64,000 bases of DNA from Lipingzhangella halophila (lineage in GTDB: Bacteria > Actinomycetota > Actinomycetes > Streptosporangiales > Streptosporangiaceae), in assembly GCF_014203805.1 (NCBI RefSeq), contig NZ_JACHJT010000002.1, positions 310,001 to 374,000 on the forward strand, given 5' to 3'. Every line of letters begins with the position of its first letter. Positions within the stretch are counted from its first letter, which is position 1. The notes under the pieces are model-generated. The model worked only from the letters and a program-made list of their open reading frames with translations, was not told where the DNA came from and ran no database searches. Below are positions 43,773 through 52,754 of the stretch, one piece after another. Made by a program: the position numbers and the translations under genes.

Positions 43773-45041
43773 CTAATCGAACTCGAACGGCAGCTCCTCG
43801 ACACAGGCCGCGTACTTCTCCCGCATCCCCGCCTCGTCGTCGGCGCCGACGTAGACCCGGGCCAGCTCGTAGCTGTAACTGTCCTGGCCGTGCTTCTCGG
43901 AAAGCCGCTGGCCTTCGCGCACCTCGACCTGGACCCGGACGCCGGGGATCGTGCGCTCCACCCGCGCGATCTCCTCGGAGGTGGGGACATGCCGCACCAT
44001 GCCGTCGGCGAAGCGGCGCAGGAACCATGCCGCGGCCACGTCGTAGGGGCCCTCCCGGTGCGGGACGTCCGGCGGGCGCCCCAGCGCGAGGTCCACCATG
44101 ATCTGGTGGTTCGGCAGGCCGTCGACCATCTCGAACAGCAACGCGTGCGACTGCGAGTGCCGCGGGTTGATCTCCAGCAGGGAGATGGCGCCGGTGGTGG
44201 GGTTCCAGAAGAACTCGATGTTGAACGTCGTCGAGTCCAGGCCCATGCGCCGCGCGACACGTGTGGAGATCGAGGAGAGCCGTTCGACGACCGTGTCCGG
44301 CAGGGAGGTGGGGTGCTGGTAGCGCAGGAAGCTCGGGCTGTCGGCGTAGGTGTGCGCGTCCACCACCCCGTAGACGCGCGCGTGGCCGTCGGCGCTGTAT
44401 CCCTCGACCGTGATCTGCATGCCCTCGGCCGCCTCCTCGGCCAGGCAGGACCGGCCGCCCGCCGCCGCGACCTCCGGTGGCAGGTCGACATGCGAGAGCA
44501 CGAAGTTGAACGGCGCGCCGACCCGGTCGATGCCCCCGGAGATCCGGCGCGCCGCGCTGTCGAACTGCTCCTCGTTCTCGACCAGGAAGGCGAGCTCCGA
44601 GGAGGAGGACTTCACGGGCTTGAGCCACATCGGGAAGCCGACACCCTCGGGCGGGGAGGGCTCCTCGTCCAGGCGCACCAATCCGAACGATGGATACTCG
44701 TCGATCACCTCGGCCTGTGTCAGGCGGCTCCAGTACTTGTGCTCGCAGCGCACAACAGCGTCGAGTGGTGCGCTGCGCAGCCCGAACTCCGCGCACAGCA
44801 GCGGAACCATCGAGCTGACCGGGAAGTCCCAGTAGCCGATGATCGCGTCCACCGTCCCGTCGAACGACCGGAGTTGCTCGCGCGCCTTGTCGAGCAGCTC
44901 GGGAAGCGGGATCTCCTCGGTCCCGACCAGCTCGTCGACGTCCAGCAGCGTGTGGAAGCGGTAATGCGCCAGGTGCGGCAGACTCTGGAGGGTTTCGAGG
45001 TTGATCTGGTCGAGCCCCAGGACGAAGATGTTCTCGCGCAT
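43773..45041 (-). CDS. ATP-grasp ligase
   Basis: 422 residues. The N-terminal pre-ATP-grasp domain is followed by the ATP-grasp core: FPMWLKPVKSSSSELAF (nucleotide-binding Lys), EEAAEGMQITVEGYS, then TFNIEFFWNPTTGAISLLEINPRHSQSHA carrying the Mg-binding Glu and Asn. It resembles carboxylate-amine ligases of unknown substrate. ATG 45041 (MRENIFVLG) is preferred for its GGGAAG site; ATG 45059 and 45065 are in frame. Overall an ATP-dependent amide-forming enzyme paired with a hydrolase. Confidence 0.82.
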   Translation of the reverse strand: MRENIFVLGLDQINLETLQSLPHLAHYRFHTLLDVDELVGTEEIPLPELLDKAREQLRSFDGTVDAIIGYWDFPVSSMVPLLCAEFGLRSAPLDAVVRCEHKYWSRLTQAEVIDEYPSFGLVRLDEEPSPPEGVGFPMWLKPVKSSSSELAFLVENEEQFDSAARRISGGIDRVGAPFNFVLSHVDLPPEVAAAGGRSCLAEEAAEGMQITVEGYSADGHARVYGVVDAHTYADSPSFLRYQHPTSLPDTVVERLSSISTRVARRMGLDSTTFNIEFFWNPTTGAISLLEINPRHSQSHALLFEMVDGLPNHQIMVDLALGRPPDVPHREGPYDVAAAWFLRRFADGMVRHVPTSEEIARVERTIPGVRVQVEVREGQRLSEKHGQDSYSYELARVYVGADDEAGMREKYAACVEELPFEFD

Positions 45042-45267
45042 TGCGGGCTTCCCTTCCATCGGCATCGTGTCGGCCCCCGGTGGCCGCTGCCCGGTGGGAA
45101 TTCCGGAAATCCTGTACAGGGCCCCTCTTGGAACCCACTGCCACGGTCACTGTCCGGTAAACCCGCGCTTCCCGGGACCGCGGCCTTGCCCGGGGGCGCT
45201 CACGCGGCCGCGTCGCCGTGCCGCCGCGGCACACCGGCACGGGCGGCGTGATGGCATCCTTGGAGGA

Positions 45268-46020
45268 ATGGACCAACCCGAGGTGTGCCTGCGGTTCGCG
45301 GCCGAGTTGCGGCCGTTCCTGCCGTCGCGCAAGAGGGGCGCCGCGGACCTGCGCGTGCCCCACGACGGCACGTCGACACTCGGGCATCATGTGCAGTCCA
45401 CCGGGGTGCCGCTGACCGAGGTGGGAAACCTCGTCTGCAACGGGCGCCGGGTGGCGCCGGCGCACCGGCCCGAGCCCGGCGACAGTGTGGATGTCCACGG
45501 GATCGACCGGCCGCAGCGGGCTCCGGTCTGGCCACCGCGTTTTGTCCTGGACGTGCACCTCGGCGCGCTGGCGCGCCGGCTGCGGATGGTGGGGGTGGAC
45601 ACCGCCTACGGCAACGACCTCGACGACGACGAGCTGGTCGAGTGGGCCAACGCCGAGCAGCGGGTGCTGCTCACCCAGGACCGCCGGCTGCTGCACCGCC
45701 GGGTGCTCGTGGCGGGCGCCTTCGTGCACGGGCACGACCCGGATGACCAGGTACTGGACGTCCTCGAACGGTTCGCCCCGCCGCTTGAGCCGATGAGCCG
45801 GTGCACGGCGTGCAATGGCACGCTCGAAAGCGTCGACAAGAGCGAGGTGGCGCACCGCCTGGAACCGGGGACCCGGGCGACCTACGACACCTTCGCCCAA
45901 TGCCGGGAGTGCGGCCGGGTGTACTGGCCGGGGGCGCATCACGACCGCATCAGGACCATCGTGGACGCGGCCCGGCGAACCGTCGCGGCCGCGGCCGAGC
46001 CGGCGGAGGGAGCTGACTGA
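45268..46020 (+). CDS. Mut7-C RNase-domain protein
   Basis: 250 residues. Residues 1-85 form the ubiquitin-like Mut7-C_ub domain; 95-240 the Mut7-C PIN-type domain (PRFVLDVHLGALARRLRMVGVDTAYGNDLDDDELVEWANAEQRVLLTQDRRLL) with the acidic metal ligands Asp in LDVHLG and TQDRRL. A zinc ribbon follows (CTACNGTL, CRECGRVYW). Probably a Mg-dependent ribonuclease. ATG 45268 follows GGAGGA. Divergent from the ATP-grasp gene, convergent with the lipoprotein gene; a stem of about 10 bp with one bulge (46159-46168 with 46180-46190) lies in between. Confidence 0.85.
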   Translation: MDQPEVCLRFAAELRPFLPSRKRGAADLRVPHDGTSTLGHHVQSTGVPLTEVGNLVCNGRRVAPAHRPEPGDSVDVHGIDRPQRAPVWPPRFVLDVHLGALARRLRMVGVDTAYGNDLDDDELVEWANAEQRVLLTQDRRLLHRRVLVAGAFVHGHDPDDQVLDVLERFAPPLEPMSRCTACNGTLESVDKSEVAHRLEPGTRATYDTFAQCRECGRVYWPGAHHDRIRTIVDAARRTVAAAAEPAEGAD

Positions 46021-46220
46021 GCTGCCGCACGCGCCACGGCTTGTGGACCCGTGCCGGGCGGCTCCTCCCCACCGCTGTTCTCCTCGCGGCGGCCGCATAC
46101 CTCACGCTCGCGTTCGCCTACAACGTCCCCGGCATTCCGCGTAGCCCCACACAATGGCGCGGCGCCACTCCGGTTCGGTGTGGCGCCCGCTAGAGGGCGG
46201 CGAGCGCCTTGTGGCCGCCG

Positions 46221-46691
46221 CTAGCCGTCCGTCCCGTTCTCGTCGATGCACGGCGAGGACGCGCCAAGCGACAGGTCGCCCTGCTTGCTCTCGCGGACCG
46301 ACATCGTGAACTTATCCTCATCGTGGCGCACCGAAATGAACTGGTCGTCGGGGCGCTGGTCCGCCTCAACCGTGTACCCGTTCGCCGACCAGTACTCGTG
46401 CAGCGCCTCGACGTGCTCCTCGTTCTCCTCAGCCGGCAGGCCGTCCAACCAGTACCTCTTGCTCACCGTGATGTACTCGTCGTTCTCGCACGGAGCGCTG
46501 GAGCCCCCGAGCCGTTCCAGCTCCAGCGAGTCGGGGAGGGCGGTGACCGTCTCGTTGATGTGCTCCCCGGCGCGATCCCGAGCCTGCTCCTCATTAAGCG
46601 GGCTCTGCGGCCCCTCGTCACCCGACTCTCCGCAGCCGACGAGCATCAGCAGGACACCGCCACCGCAGGCGAACCGTGACAGCCAGGTCAT
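46221..46691 (-). CDS. Lipoprotein partner of a prepilin-hydrolase, copy A
   Basis: 156 residues. The signal peptide ends in lipobox LVGC. The mature part has the family pattern VSKRYWLDGLPAEENEEHVEALHEYWSANGYTV and ends SLGASSPCID; two further Cys (APCENDE, SSPCID) may pair. ATG 46691 has GGAG five bases upstream; ATG 46706 also fits. It starts 23 bp after the hydrolase stop, so it is co-transcribed. I recall similar lipoproteins beside DUF1023 hydrolases in other actinomycetes. An inhibitory or chaperone role is inference. Confidence 0.7.
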   Translation of the reverse strand: MTWLSRFACGGGVLLMLVGCGESGDEGPQSPLNEEQARDRAGEHINETVTALPDSLELERLGGSSAPCENDEYITVSKRYWLDGLPAEENEEHVEALHEYWSANGYTVEADQRPDDQFISVRHDEDKFTMSVRESKQGDLSLGASSPCIDENGTDG

Positions 46692-46714
46692 GCGTACTCC
46701 GTCCATCTCAACCT

Positions 46715-48256
46715 CTAGCCGGCGATGATCTCCCCCATGTACTCCATCTGTTCCGATTCGGGGTTGTTGAAGTACTGCGGGTGCTCGGTCCCATCGTCGG
46801 AAGCGAACCGGCTGGCGCCGTACTGCTGGTCGTAGGGGTCGCGGCCGTGCACGAACCCGGGGACCCAACTGATCCAGTCGTCGTTGCCTCGTGTTGCGAA
46901 CACGTTGCTGTCGTCGAATCCCGAGAGCTCGTCCACCGAATCCACACTCGTCCCGGGACTCCCCACGAATATCAGATTGTCGGCGTCGAGCCCCGCGTCG
47001 TCCGACGCCGCCGTCCCGGCAACGGTAGATCCGTAACTGTGCCCAACGACCGTGTTTCTTGACGGGCTGTCGTCCTCGTGGGTGAGACGCAACCCGTCCT
47101 GGAAGCCGCGAAGCTCCTCCTGGCCCTGTCTGGCCCATAGCTCACCGTCCGCCTGCCACGCAGCGGGGGTATCGTAGCCGATCCAGGCGATCGAGGCATG
47201 GTCAGCGTCCCGGTCCGCCGTAACGGCCGCGTCGTACATGTTGTCGGCGCGGCCGAGCTGGCCGTTCACGGCCGTCCACTCGATCCCGGTGCCGGGCACC
47301 AGCGTGGAGACGTTGTCCGCGGTGTCGGGGTTGCCGCGGGAGACGATGGAACGCTCCTCGTCCGGGTCCAACTCAAGCAGGTAGTACTCGTGGCCCTCGG
47401 ATACCACCTCGCCATCTTCGACCTTGCCGTTTTCCAGAGTGTCCTGCAGGTCGACCAGCTCCTGCACTTCGGTACTTCCGAGATCGTCGTTCTCCCGGTT
47501 GAGCACCTCCTCGCGCGTGAGGTCTTCCTCTTCCAGCAGCCTGTCGACCTCATCGTCGAGGAAGTCCCGGTTGAGGTTGTTGCGCACGTCGGCGGGGATT
47601 CCGTTGAGGTCGCGGATGTGCTCGGGTTCCTCCTGCATCACCTCGGCGCGCTCGCCCGGGTCCAGCTCCTCCCACCAGTCGTTGACCTCCTCGGGCGAGG
47701 CATCCGGATCAGGGGCGAGCTCCGGATCGTCATCCCCGAAACCGAAGACCACGTTGTGGGTCTCGGGGCCGCCGTTCTCCCCGTCCCAGATCGCGGGGTC
47801 GGCGTTAACCGCCGTGTCCCCCACATCACCCCAGGTGTCCTGGAACTCCTCGTTCTCGCACAGATGAGCCAGACACGCGACGTCGCCGGCACCGTCCTCG
47901 ATGCCGGCACCGAGATCAGTGGCCTGCGTGACCACCCCGTCGCCCCAGTCACCGGACGCCTCCGGAGCGGGGCTCACTTCAACGGGTGAGCCGGGATCCG
48001 CCGGGTCACCGCCCGTATCGGAATCCGGGTCGCCCTCCGTATCGGGCTCCTCATCAGGCGCTGCCTGGTCCGAGTCCTCAGCCGAGCAGTCCCCCTCCTG
48101 CCCGACACACGCCAGCGCGTCCGAGATCAACCCGAACACCTGGTTGGGTATGCCACTCCCGAACACGACCACGCCGATAGCGGCCACCAACAACAGGACC
48201 CCGCCGTACTCAATTAGGGACGCGCCGCGTTCAACAGCCTGATTCCGCCGGGGCAT
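46715..48256 (-). CDS. Prepilin-like N terminus fused to DUF1023 alpha/beta hydrolase, copy A
   Basis: 513 residues. The N terminus MPRRNQAVERG/ASLIEYGGVLLLVAAIG fits class III prepilins (G/XXXXEY, Gly11, Glu16, Tyr17) and supplies the only membrane helix. Then comes a CVGQEGDC pair, an acidic Asp/Pro/Gly linker (about 60-110), a helical region, and a DUF1023 hydrolase (about 330-513) with nucleophile GHSYGS, acid in ATRGNDDW and the His of HPQYFNN, so the triad looks intact. A pilin-type peptidase would release or anchor it outside. The start is inferred from conservation with copy B. Paralogous to 49570-51153 over nearly all its length. Confidence 0.75.
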   Translation of the reverse strand: MPRRNQAVERGASLIEYGGVLLLVAAIGVVVFGSGIPNQVFGLISDALACVGQEGDCSAEDSDQAAPDEEPDTEGDPDSDTGGDPADPGSPVEVSPAPEASGDWGDGVVTQATDLGAGIEDGAGDVACLAHLCENEEFQDTWGDVGDTAVNADPAIWDGENGGPETHNVVFGFGDDDPELAPDPDASPEEVNDWWEELDPGERAEVMQEEPEHIRDLNGIPADVRNNLNRDFLDDEVDRLLEEEDLTREEVLNRENDDLGSTEVQELVDLQDTLENGKVEDGEVVSEGHEYYLLELDPDEERSIVSRGNPDTADNVSTLVPGTGIEWTAVNGQLGRADNMYDAAVTADRDADHASIAWIGYDTPAAWQADGELWARQGQEELRGFQDGLRLTHEDDSPSRNTVVGHSYGSTVAGTAASDDAGLDADNLIFVGSPGTSVDSVDELSGFDDSNVFATRGNDDWISWVPGFVHGRDPYDQQYGASRFASDDGTEHPQYFNNPESEQMEYMGEIIAG

Positions 48257-48401
48257 GGGGGGCACCAACCGTGTGGACGAATTGTGGGGTTTTGCTGAAA
48301 ATACCGACGAAACAACAGCGGCCACCAGACCCAACAGGGCCCACAATCCACCCAAGAATTGGGCCCACGGGCCCAACCACGGAACGCGACGCGGCGCTAC
48401 C

Positions 48402-48577
48402 CTCCGCCCCGACCGGGTCGGTGCACGGCGACGAGACACCAAGCGACGGACTGTCCTACTTACTCGCGGTCACCGAAATTGAGAACTTGTCCTCATCATC
48501 CAGCGGGTTCTCCGGGCCGCAACCAGCCAGCACCAGCAGGGCAGCGCCACCGCAGGCGAGCATGCCCGGCCGCTCAT
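48402..48577 (-). pseudogene. Decayed lipoprotein of the cassette family
   Basis: Begins four bases after the stop of the 48581 lipoprotein. Relative to it there is a one-base loss near codon 5, an internal deletion joining PENPLD directly to DEDKFSISV, and a stop (TAG at 48456-48458). After the stop another frame still reads DSPSLGVSSPCTDPVG, matching the intact C terminus GDLSLGASSPCID. A 35-codon frame (ATG 48563) keeps the lipobox LAGC and might still be translated. Confidence 0.75.
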
Positions 48578-48580
48578 GCA

Positions 48581-49063
48581 CTACTCATCCACACCACTGG
48601 GATCGATACACGGTGAGGACGCGCCGAGCGACAGATCCCCCTCGACGCTACTCCACAGCGACATCGTGAAGTCGTCCTTGTCGTGGCGCACATAGATCGA
48701 CAGATCGTCGGGACGCTGGTCGTCGACCACCGTGTACCCATTGTCACTCCAGTACTCGTGCAACGCCTCGACGTGCTCCTCGTTCTCTTCAGGCGGCAGG
48801 CCGTCCAACCAGTACCGCTTGCTCACCGTGACAAGATCGGGGTTACTCCCACACGCGGAAGGGACCCCACCACCGAACGACTCAAGCTCCAGCGACTCCG
48901 GAAGCGCCGTGGTGGCCGTCTCCGTAATGTGCTCCTCGACCCGCTCCTCGGCCTGCTCCTCATCGAGCGGGCTCTCCGGACCGTCGTCCTCGACCTCCGG
49001 GCCGCAACCGGCCAGCACAAGCAAGGCAGCGCCACCGCAGGCGAACCCGGCCCGACTACTCAC
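48581..49063 (-). CDS. Lipoprotein partner of a prepilin-hydrolase, copy B2
   Basis: 160 residues with lipobox LAGC and the shared body EEHITETATTALPESLELESFGGGVPSACGSNPDLVTVSKRYW, ending GDLSLGASSPCID. The segment around EEHITETATTALPES to SACGSNPD is nearly identical at DNA level to copy B1 just upstream, so the duplication is recent. The start overlaps the B1 stop by ATGA. It differs from B1 mainly in the C-terminal half (DDLSIYVRHDKDDFTMSLWSS), possibly the recognition surface. Confidence 0.75.
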   Translation of the reverse strand: MSSRAGFACGGAALLVLAGCGPEVEDDGPESPLDEEQAEERVEEHITETATTALPESLELESFGGGVPSACGSNPDLVTVSKRYWLDGLPPEENEEHVEALHEYWSDNGYTVVDDQRPDDLSIYVRHDKDDFTMSLWSSVEGDLSLGASSPCIDPSGVDE

Positions 49064-49548
49064 GAACTACTGACCCGCCCGGTCGGGTCGATACACGGCG
49101 AGGAAGCGCCAAGCGACAAGCTGCCCTGGGCGCTCTCGCGGACCGACATCGTGAAGTCGTCCTCGTCATTGCGCACATGCATGAACAGCTCGTCAGGGCG
49201 CAGGTCCTCAACCACCGTGTACCCGTTGTTACTCCAGTACTCGTGCAGCGCCTCGACGTACTCCTCGTTGTCCTCGGACTCCAGCCCCCGCAACCAGTAC
49301 CGCTTGCTCACCGTGACGAGATCGGGGTTACTCCCACACGCGGAAGGGACCCCACCACCGAACGACTCAAGCTCCAGCGACTCCGGAAGCGCCGTGGTGG
49401 CCGTCTCCGTAATGTGCTCCTCGACCCGCTCCTCGGCCTGCTCCTTATCCAGTGGACTCTCCGGCCCCTCCTCCGACACCTCCGGACCGCAGCCAACCAG
49501 CACAAGCAAGGCAGCGCCACCGCAGGCCAAACCTGTCGACCATCTCAT
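49060..49548 (-). CDS. Lipoprotein partner of a prepilin-hydrolase, copy B1
   Basis: 162 residues, lipobox LVGC, same family as B2 and copy A. It contains the variant WLRGLESEDNEEYVEALHEYWSNNGYTVVEDLRPDELFMHVRNDEDDF. It begins 21 bp after the copy B hydrolase stop and is translationally coupled to B2. Tandem lipoproteins behind one hydrolase suggest either dosage or diversification of a cognate partner. Confidence 0.75.
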   Translation of the reverse strand: MRWSTGLACGGAALLVLVGCGPEVSEEGPESPLDKEQAEERVEEHITETATTALPESLELESFGGGVPSACGSNPDLVTVSKRYWLRGLESEDNEEYVEALHEYWSNNGYTVVEDLRPDELFMHVRNDEDDFTMSVRESAQGSLSLGASSPCIDPTGRVSSS

Positions 49549-49569
49549 ACGTCGCTCCAGTCGGTCGGT

Positions 49570-51153
49570 CTACTTCTTACCAGCGATGACATCGCCCATG
49601 TACACCATCTGCGAATCATCCGGATTGTCGAAGTAGTCACTGTGCCCGATTCCGTCATCGTCATCGGACTCGGACCCGGGCTCGGGCTTGGACTCGAACA
49701 CGTTCGCACCGTATTCCTCGGAGGTCACATCCTGCCCATGCAGCCCTGCCCGAAAGTCCCCTACTATCTCGTCGTCCTTGGACCTGGTGGCGTGCACATT
49801 GTCTGGGTCGATCTCCAGATCTTCCACCTCATCCGACATAGCGCCGGGACTTCCCGTGAATATCAGATTGTCCGCGTCGAGGGAGTCGCTCGAGAAGAGC
49901 CTTGATTGCGCGCTCTCTCCGACCGCGGTCGACCCATAGCTGTGCCCGATGACCGTGTTGTTGGAGGGCGGCCCCTCGTGGGTCGCGCGCAGCCCGTCCT
50001 GGAAACCGACCAGCTCATCCTTTCCTCCCCGCGCGTGATAGTTGGAAAGTGCCTGCCCCCAGTTCGGGGTGTCGTAGCCGATCCAGGCGATCGAGGCGTT
50101 CTCAGCCTCCTCATCAGCTGCGCTGGCTGCCTCGTGCAGATCTTCGGCGCGACCCAGCTGGCCGTTCATGGCCTCCCACCCGATCCCGGTTCCGGGGACC
50201 AGCGTGGAGACGTTGTCGGCGGTGTCGGGGTTGCCGCGGGAGACGATGGAACGCTCCTCCTCCGGATCCAACGCGAGCAGATAGTACTCGTCGCCGTCCT
50301 CGTCGTTGAGCGTGTCCTCCAGCTTGACGAGCTCGCGCAGCTCCACCAGTTCATCGGGGAGGTCCTCATCCTCGGAATCGCTGGGGATCTCGCGCGCCTC
50401 CTCAAGCGTCATCCCTTCCTCCTCCAGCCTCCGCTGGGTCTCCTCTTCGAGGAAATCCTGGTTGAGGTTGTTGCGCACGATGGCGGGGATTCCGTTGAGG
50501 TCGCGGATGTGCTCGGGTTCCTCCTGCATCACCTCGGCGCGCTCGCCCGGATCCAGGTCCTCCCACCAGTCGTTGACCTCCTCGGGCGAGGCATCCGGAT
50601 CAGGGGCGAGCTCCGGGTCGTCGCCCCCGAAACCGAAGACCACGTTGTGGGTCTCGGGGCCGCCGTTCTCCCCGTCCCAGATCGCGGGGTCGGCGTTAAC
50701 CGCCGTGTCCCCCACATCACCCCAGGTGTCCTGGAACTCCTCGTTCTCGCACAGATGAGCCAGACACGCGACGTCGCCGGCACCGTCCTCGATGCCGGCA
50801 CCGAGATCAGTGGCCTGCGTGACCACCCCGTCATCCCAGTCGCCGGACATCTCCGGAGCGGGATCCACTTCAACGGGTGCGTCGGGATCCGCCGGGTCAC
50901 CGCCCGTATCGGAATCCGGGTCACCGCCCGTATCGGGATCGGGCTCCTCATCAGGCGCTGCCTGGTCCGAGTCCTCAGCCGAGCAGTCCCCCTCCTGCCC
51001 CACACACGCCAGCGCGTCCGAGATCAACCCGAACACCTGGTTGGGTATGCCACTCCCGAACACGGTCACCGCGATAGCGGCCACCAACAACAGGACCCCG
51101 CCGTACTCAATTAGGGACGCGCCGCGTTCAACAGCCTGATTCCGCCGGGGCAT
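49570..51153 (-). CDS. Prepilin-like N terminus fused to DUF1023 alpha/beta hydrolase, copy B
   Basis: 527 residues. Same design as copy A: MPRRNQAVERG/ASLIEYGGVLLLVAAIA, CVGQEGDC, acidic repeat-rich linker (DPDTGGDPDSDTGGDP, one unit longer than copy A), helical region, hydrolase with GHSYGS and HSDYFDNP. The first 260 residues are almost identical to copy A. The part after about residue 270 and the C terminus (GDFRAGLHGQDVTSEEYGANVFESKPEPGSESDDDDG) have diverged. The catalytic triad appears intact. The upstream DNA is also shared with copy A. Confidence 0.75.
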   Translation of the reverse strand: MPRRNQAVERGASLIEYGGVLLLVAAIAVTVFGSGIPNQVFGLISDALACVGQEGDCSAEDSDQAAPDEEPDPDTGGDPDSDTGGDPADPDAPVEVDPAPEMSGDWDDGVVTQATDLGAGIEDGAGDVACLAHLCENEEFQDTWGDVGDTAVNADPAIWDGENGGPETHNVVFGFGGDDPELAPDPDASPEEVNDWWEDLDPGERAEVMQEEPEHIRDLNGIPAIVRNNLNQDFLEEETQRRLEEEGMTLEEAREIPSDSEDEDLPDELVELRELVKLEDTLNDEDGDEYYLLALDPEEERSIVSRGNPDTADNVSTLVPGTGIGWEAMNGQLGRAEDLHEAASAADEEAENASIAWIGYDTPNWGQALSNYHARGGKDELVGFQDGLRATHEGPPSNNTVIGHSYGSTAVGESAQSRLFSSDSLDADNLIFTGSPGAMSDEVEDLEIDPDNVHATRSKDDEIVGDFRAGLHGQDVTSEEYGANVFESKPEPGSESDDDDGIGHSDYFDNPDDSQMVYMGDVIAGKK

Positions 51154-51280
51154 GGGGGGCACCAACCGTGTGGACAAATCGCGAGTTTCACCGAAGGTAC
51201 CGAAATGAGAACAGCGGCCACCAGACCCAACAGGGCCCACAATCCACCCAAGAATTGGGCCCACGGGCCCAACCACGGAA
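51151..51280 (-). repeat. Upstream region duplicated with the prepilin-hydrolase genes
   Basis: About 60 bp (51217-51280) are the same as 48321-48384, including the palindrome TTGGGCCCACGGGCCCAA (51255-51272 and 48359-48376) and nearby GGGCCC copies. Both copies lie 65-130 bp before the MPRRNQ start, so this may be the promoter or a transcript leader. In copy B it also lies just past the ispH stop. Confidence 0.65.
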
Positions 51281-51292
51281 TAAGAATCCGGG

Positions 51293-52564
51293 TCACCGCA
51301 CCGCTGGAGGCAACTGGAACTGGAGAGTCTCCCGGGCGGCCTCCCGCTCGGTCACGGTGATCGGCCCCAGCCCGCCGAGCGCGGCGATGACGTCCTCGAC
51401 CAGCCGCGGCGGTGCCGACGCACCGGCGGTCAGCCCGACCACCCCGGCGTCAAGAAGCCATTCGGGCCGTATATCGCCAATGGTGTCGACGAGGTAAGCG
51501 GGGGTACCGCAACGATCGGCCAGCTCCATCAGCCGGACCGAGTTGGACGAGTTGCCCGACCCCACGACCAGCACCAGGTCCGACTCCTCCGCGATGTCGC
51601 GCAGCGCGTCCTGGCGGTTCGTCGTCGCGTAGCAGATGTCGTCCGAGCCTGGGCCGCGCAGTGCCGGGAACCGCTCGCGCAGCGCCTGGATGACCGCATT
51701 GGTCTCGTCCACCGCGAGGGTGGTCTGGGTCAGGTAGGACACGCGTTCGGGGTCGGGCACCTCCAGGTCGGCGACATCGTCGGGAGACTCCACGAGAACC
51801 GTGTGCTCGGGCGCCTCGCCCATGGTGCCCTCGACCTCCTCGTGCCCGTCGTGGCCGATGAGCACAACGGTGTCGCCCCGCCCGGCGAACCGCCTGGCCT
51901 CGGTGTGCACCTTGGTGACGAGCGGGCAGGTCGCGTCGATCACCCGCAGCCCGCGGCGCCCGGCCTCAGCGTGCACCGCCGGGGAGACCCCGTGCGCGGA
52001 GAATATGACCCTCGCGCCATCGGGGACCTCCTCCAGGTCCTCCACGAACACCGCGCCGCGCGCCTCAAGGTCGGCCACGACGTGCGTGTTGTGCACGATC
52101 TGCTTGCGCACGTAGAGCGGGGCACCCCATTGCCCCAGCGCCCGCTCCACCGCCTCGATCGCGCGTTCCACTCCGGCGCAGAACGATCGGGGCGCGGCGA
52201 GGAGCACGGTGCGGGGCCGCACCATGGGCAACAGGTCGGCCAGCGCGGCGCGGGCGGCGCGCTGGCCCCCGCTCTCCCCGCCGGAAGCGGCGACCCCGAG
52301 CCCGATGCGCCGGCCCGGCGCGGGGAGCAGCGCGGTCAGCACCGACGTGCCGGTGGCCTCCTCCGCGGGCCCGTCGAGGTGCAGCGGTCCGAAAGCGGTC
52401 GGCACTCCCCGGCGCGTTAGCTCACCCGCGAGGAGGGGGGCCGCTGGGCACTCGATCGGGCTCCGGGCAGGGTCGATCAGCTCGTCAGCGACGGTCACCA
52501 TTGCCGTCCGCTGCGGGTCGGGCTCGTAGGCGGCGGTCATGTCGTTGTCTCCGGTGCCGGACAT
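51293..52564 (-). CDS. ispH: 4-hydroxy-3-methylbut-2-enyl diphosphate reductase with N-terminal extension
   Basis: 423 residues; last step of the MEP pathway, giving IPP and DMAPP. All three cluster Cys are present ([10 protein letters not shown] Cys129, [18 protein letters not shown]), as are [21 protein letters not shown] and [10 protein letters not shown]. The first Cys lies about 115 residues later than in ordinary IspH. The extension ([23 protein letters not shown]) recalls part of a nucleoside-phosphorylase-like domain fused to some actinobacterial IspH proteins, here truncated. ATG 52564 has GGGAGGG seven bases upstream. Last gene of the encapsulin operon, 190 bp after the prenyl synthase. 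Confidence 0.9.
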   Translation of the reverse strand: MSGTGDNDMTAAYEPDPQRTAMVTVADELIDPARSPIECPAAPLLAGELTRRGVPTAFGPLHLDGPAEEATGTSVLTALLPAPGRRIGLGVAASGGESGGQRAARAALADLLPMVRPRTVLLAAPRSFCAGVERAIEAVERALGQWGAPLYVRKQIVHNTHVVADLEARGAVFVEDLEEVPDGARVIFSAHGVSPAVHAEAGRRGLRVIDATCPLVTKVHTEARRFAGRGDTVVLIGHDGHEEVEGTMGEAPEHTVLVESPDDVADLEVPDPERVSYLTQTTLAVDETNAVIQALRERFPALRGPGSDDICYATTNRQDALRDIAEESDLVLVVGSGNSSNSVRLMELADRCGTPAYLVDTIGDIRPEWLLDAGVVGLTAGASAPPRLVEDVIAALGGLGPITVTEREAARETLQFQLPPAVR

Positions 52565-52754
52565 AAGTTCACCCTCCCGAGGGTCATCACGCGATCGCGC
52601 TTCTCGCTCAGTTCGTTGCCCCTGGTCAACGAGCCCGGCCCCGCTCCGCCGGCGCATCCCGGCACGGGGTGGTCCCACCGCGGCCGTGGCGCCCCGCTCT
52701 CGCCCGGCCGCGGTGGGCGCGAACGAGCCAGGCCCGTTCACGCTCGCGCTACTC

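Noticed and set aside
48257-48442. N-terminal extension of the copy A prepilin-hydrolase including a hydrophobic stretch
   Set aside because: The DNA is conserved in copy B but in a different frame relative to the hydrolase, so the extension cannot be coding in both. The shared start is MPRRNQ.
46221-51153. Interpretation of the cassettes as a classical polymorphic toxin with variable C-terminal toxin tip
   Set aside because: The variable part between copies is not an exchanged toxin domain; both keep the same DUF1023 fold and catalytic motifs. A partner relationship with the lipoproteins remains possible, but not this specific class.
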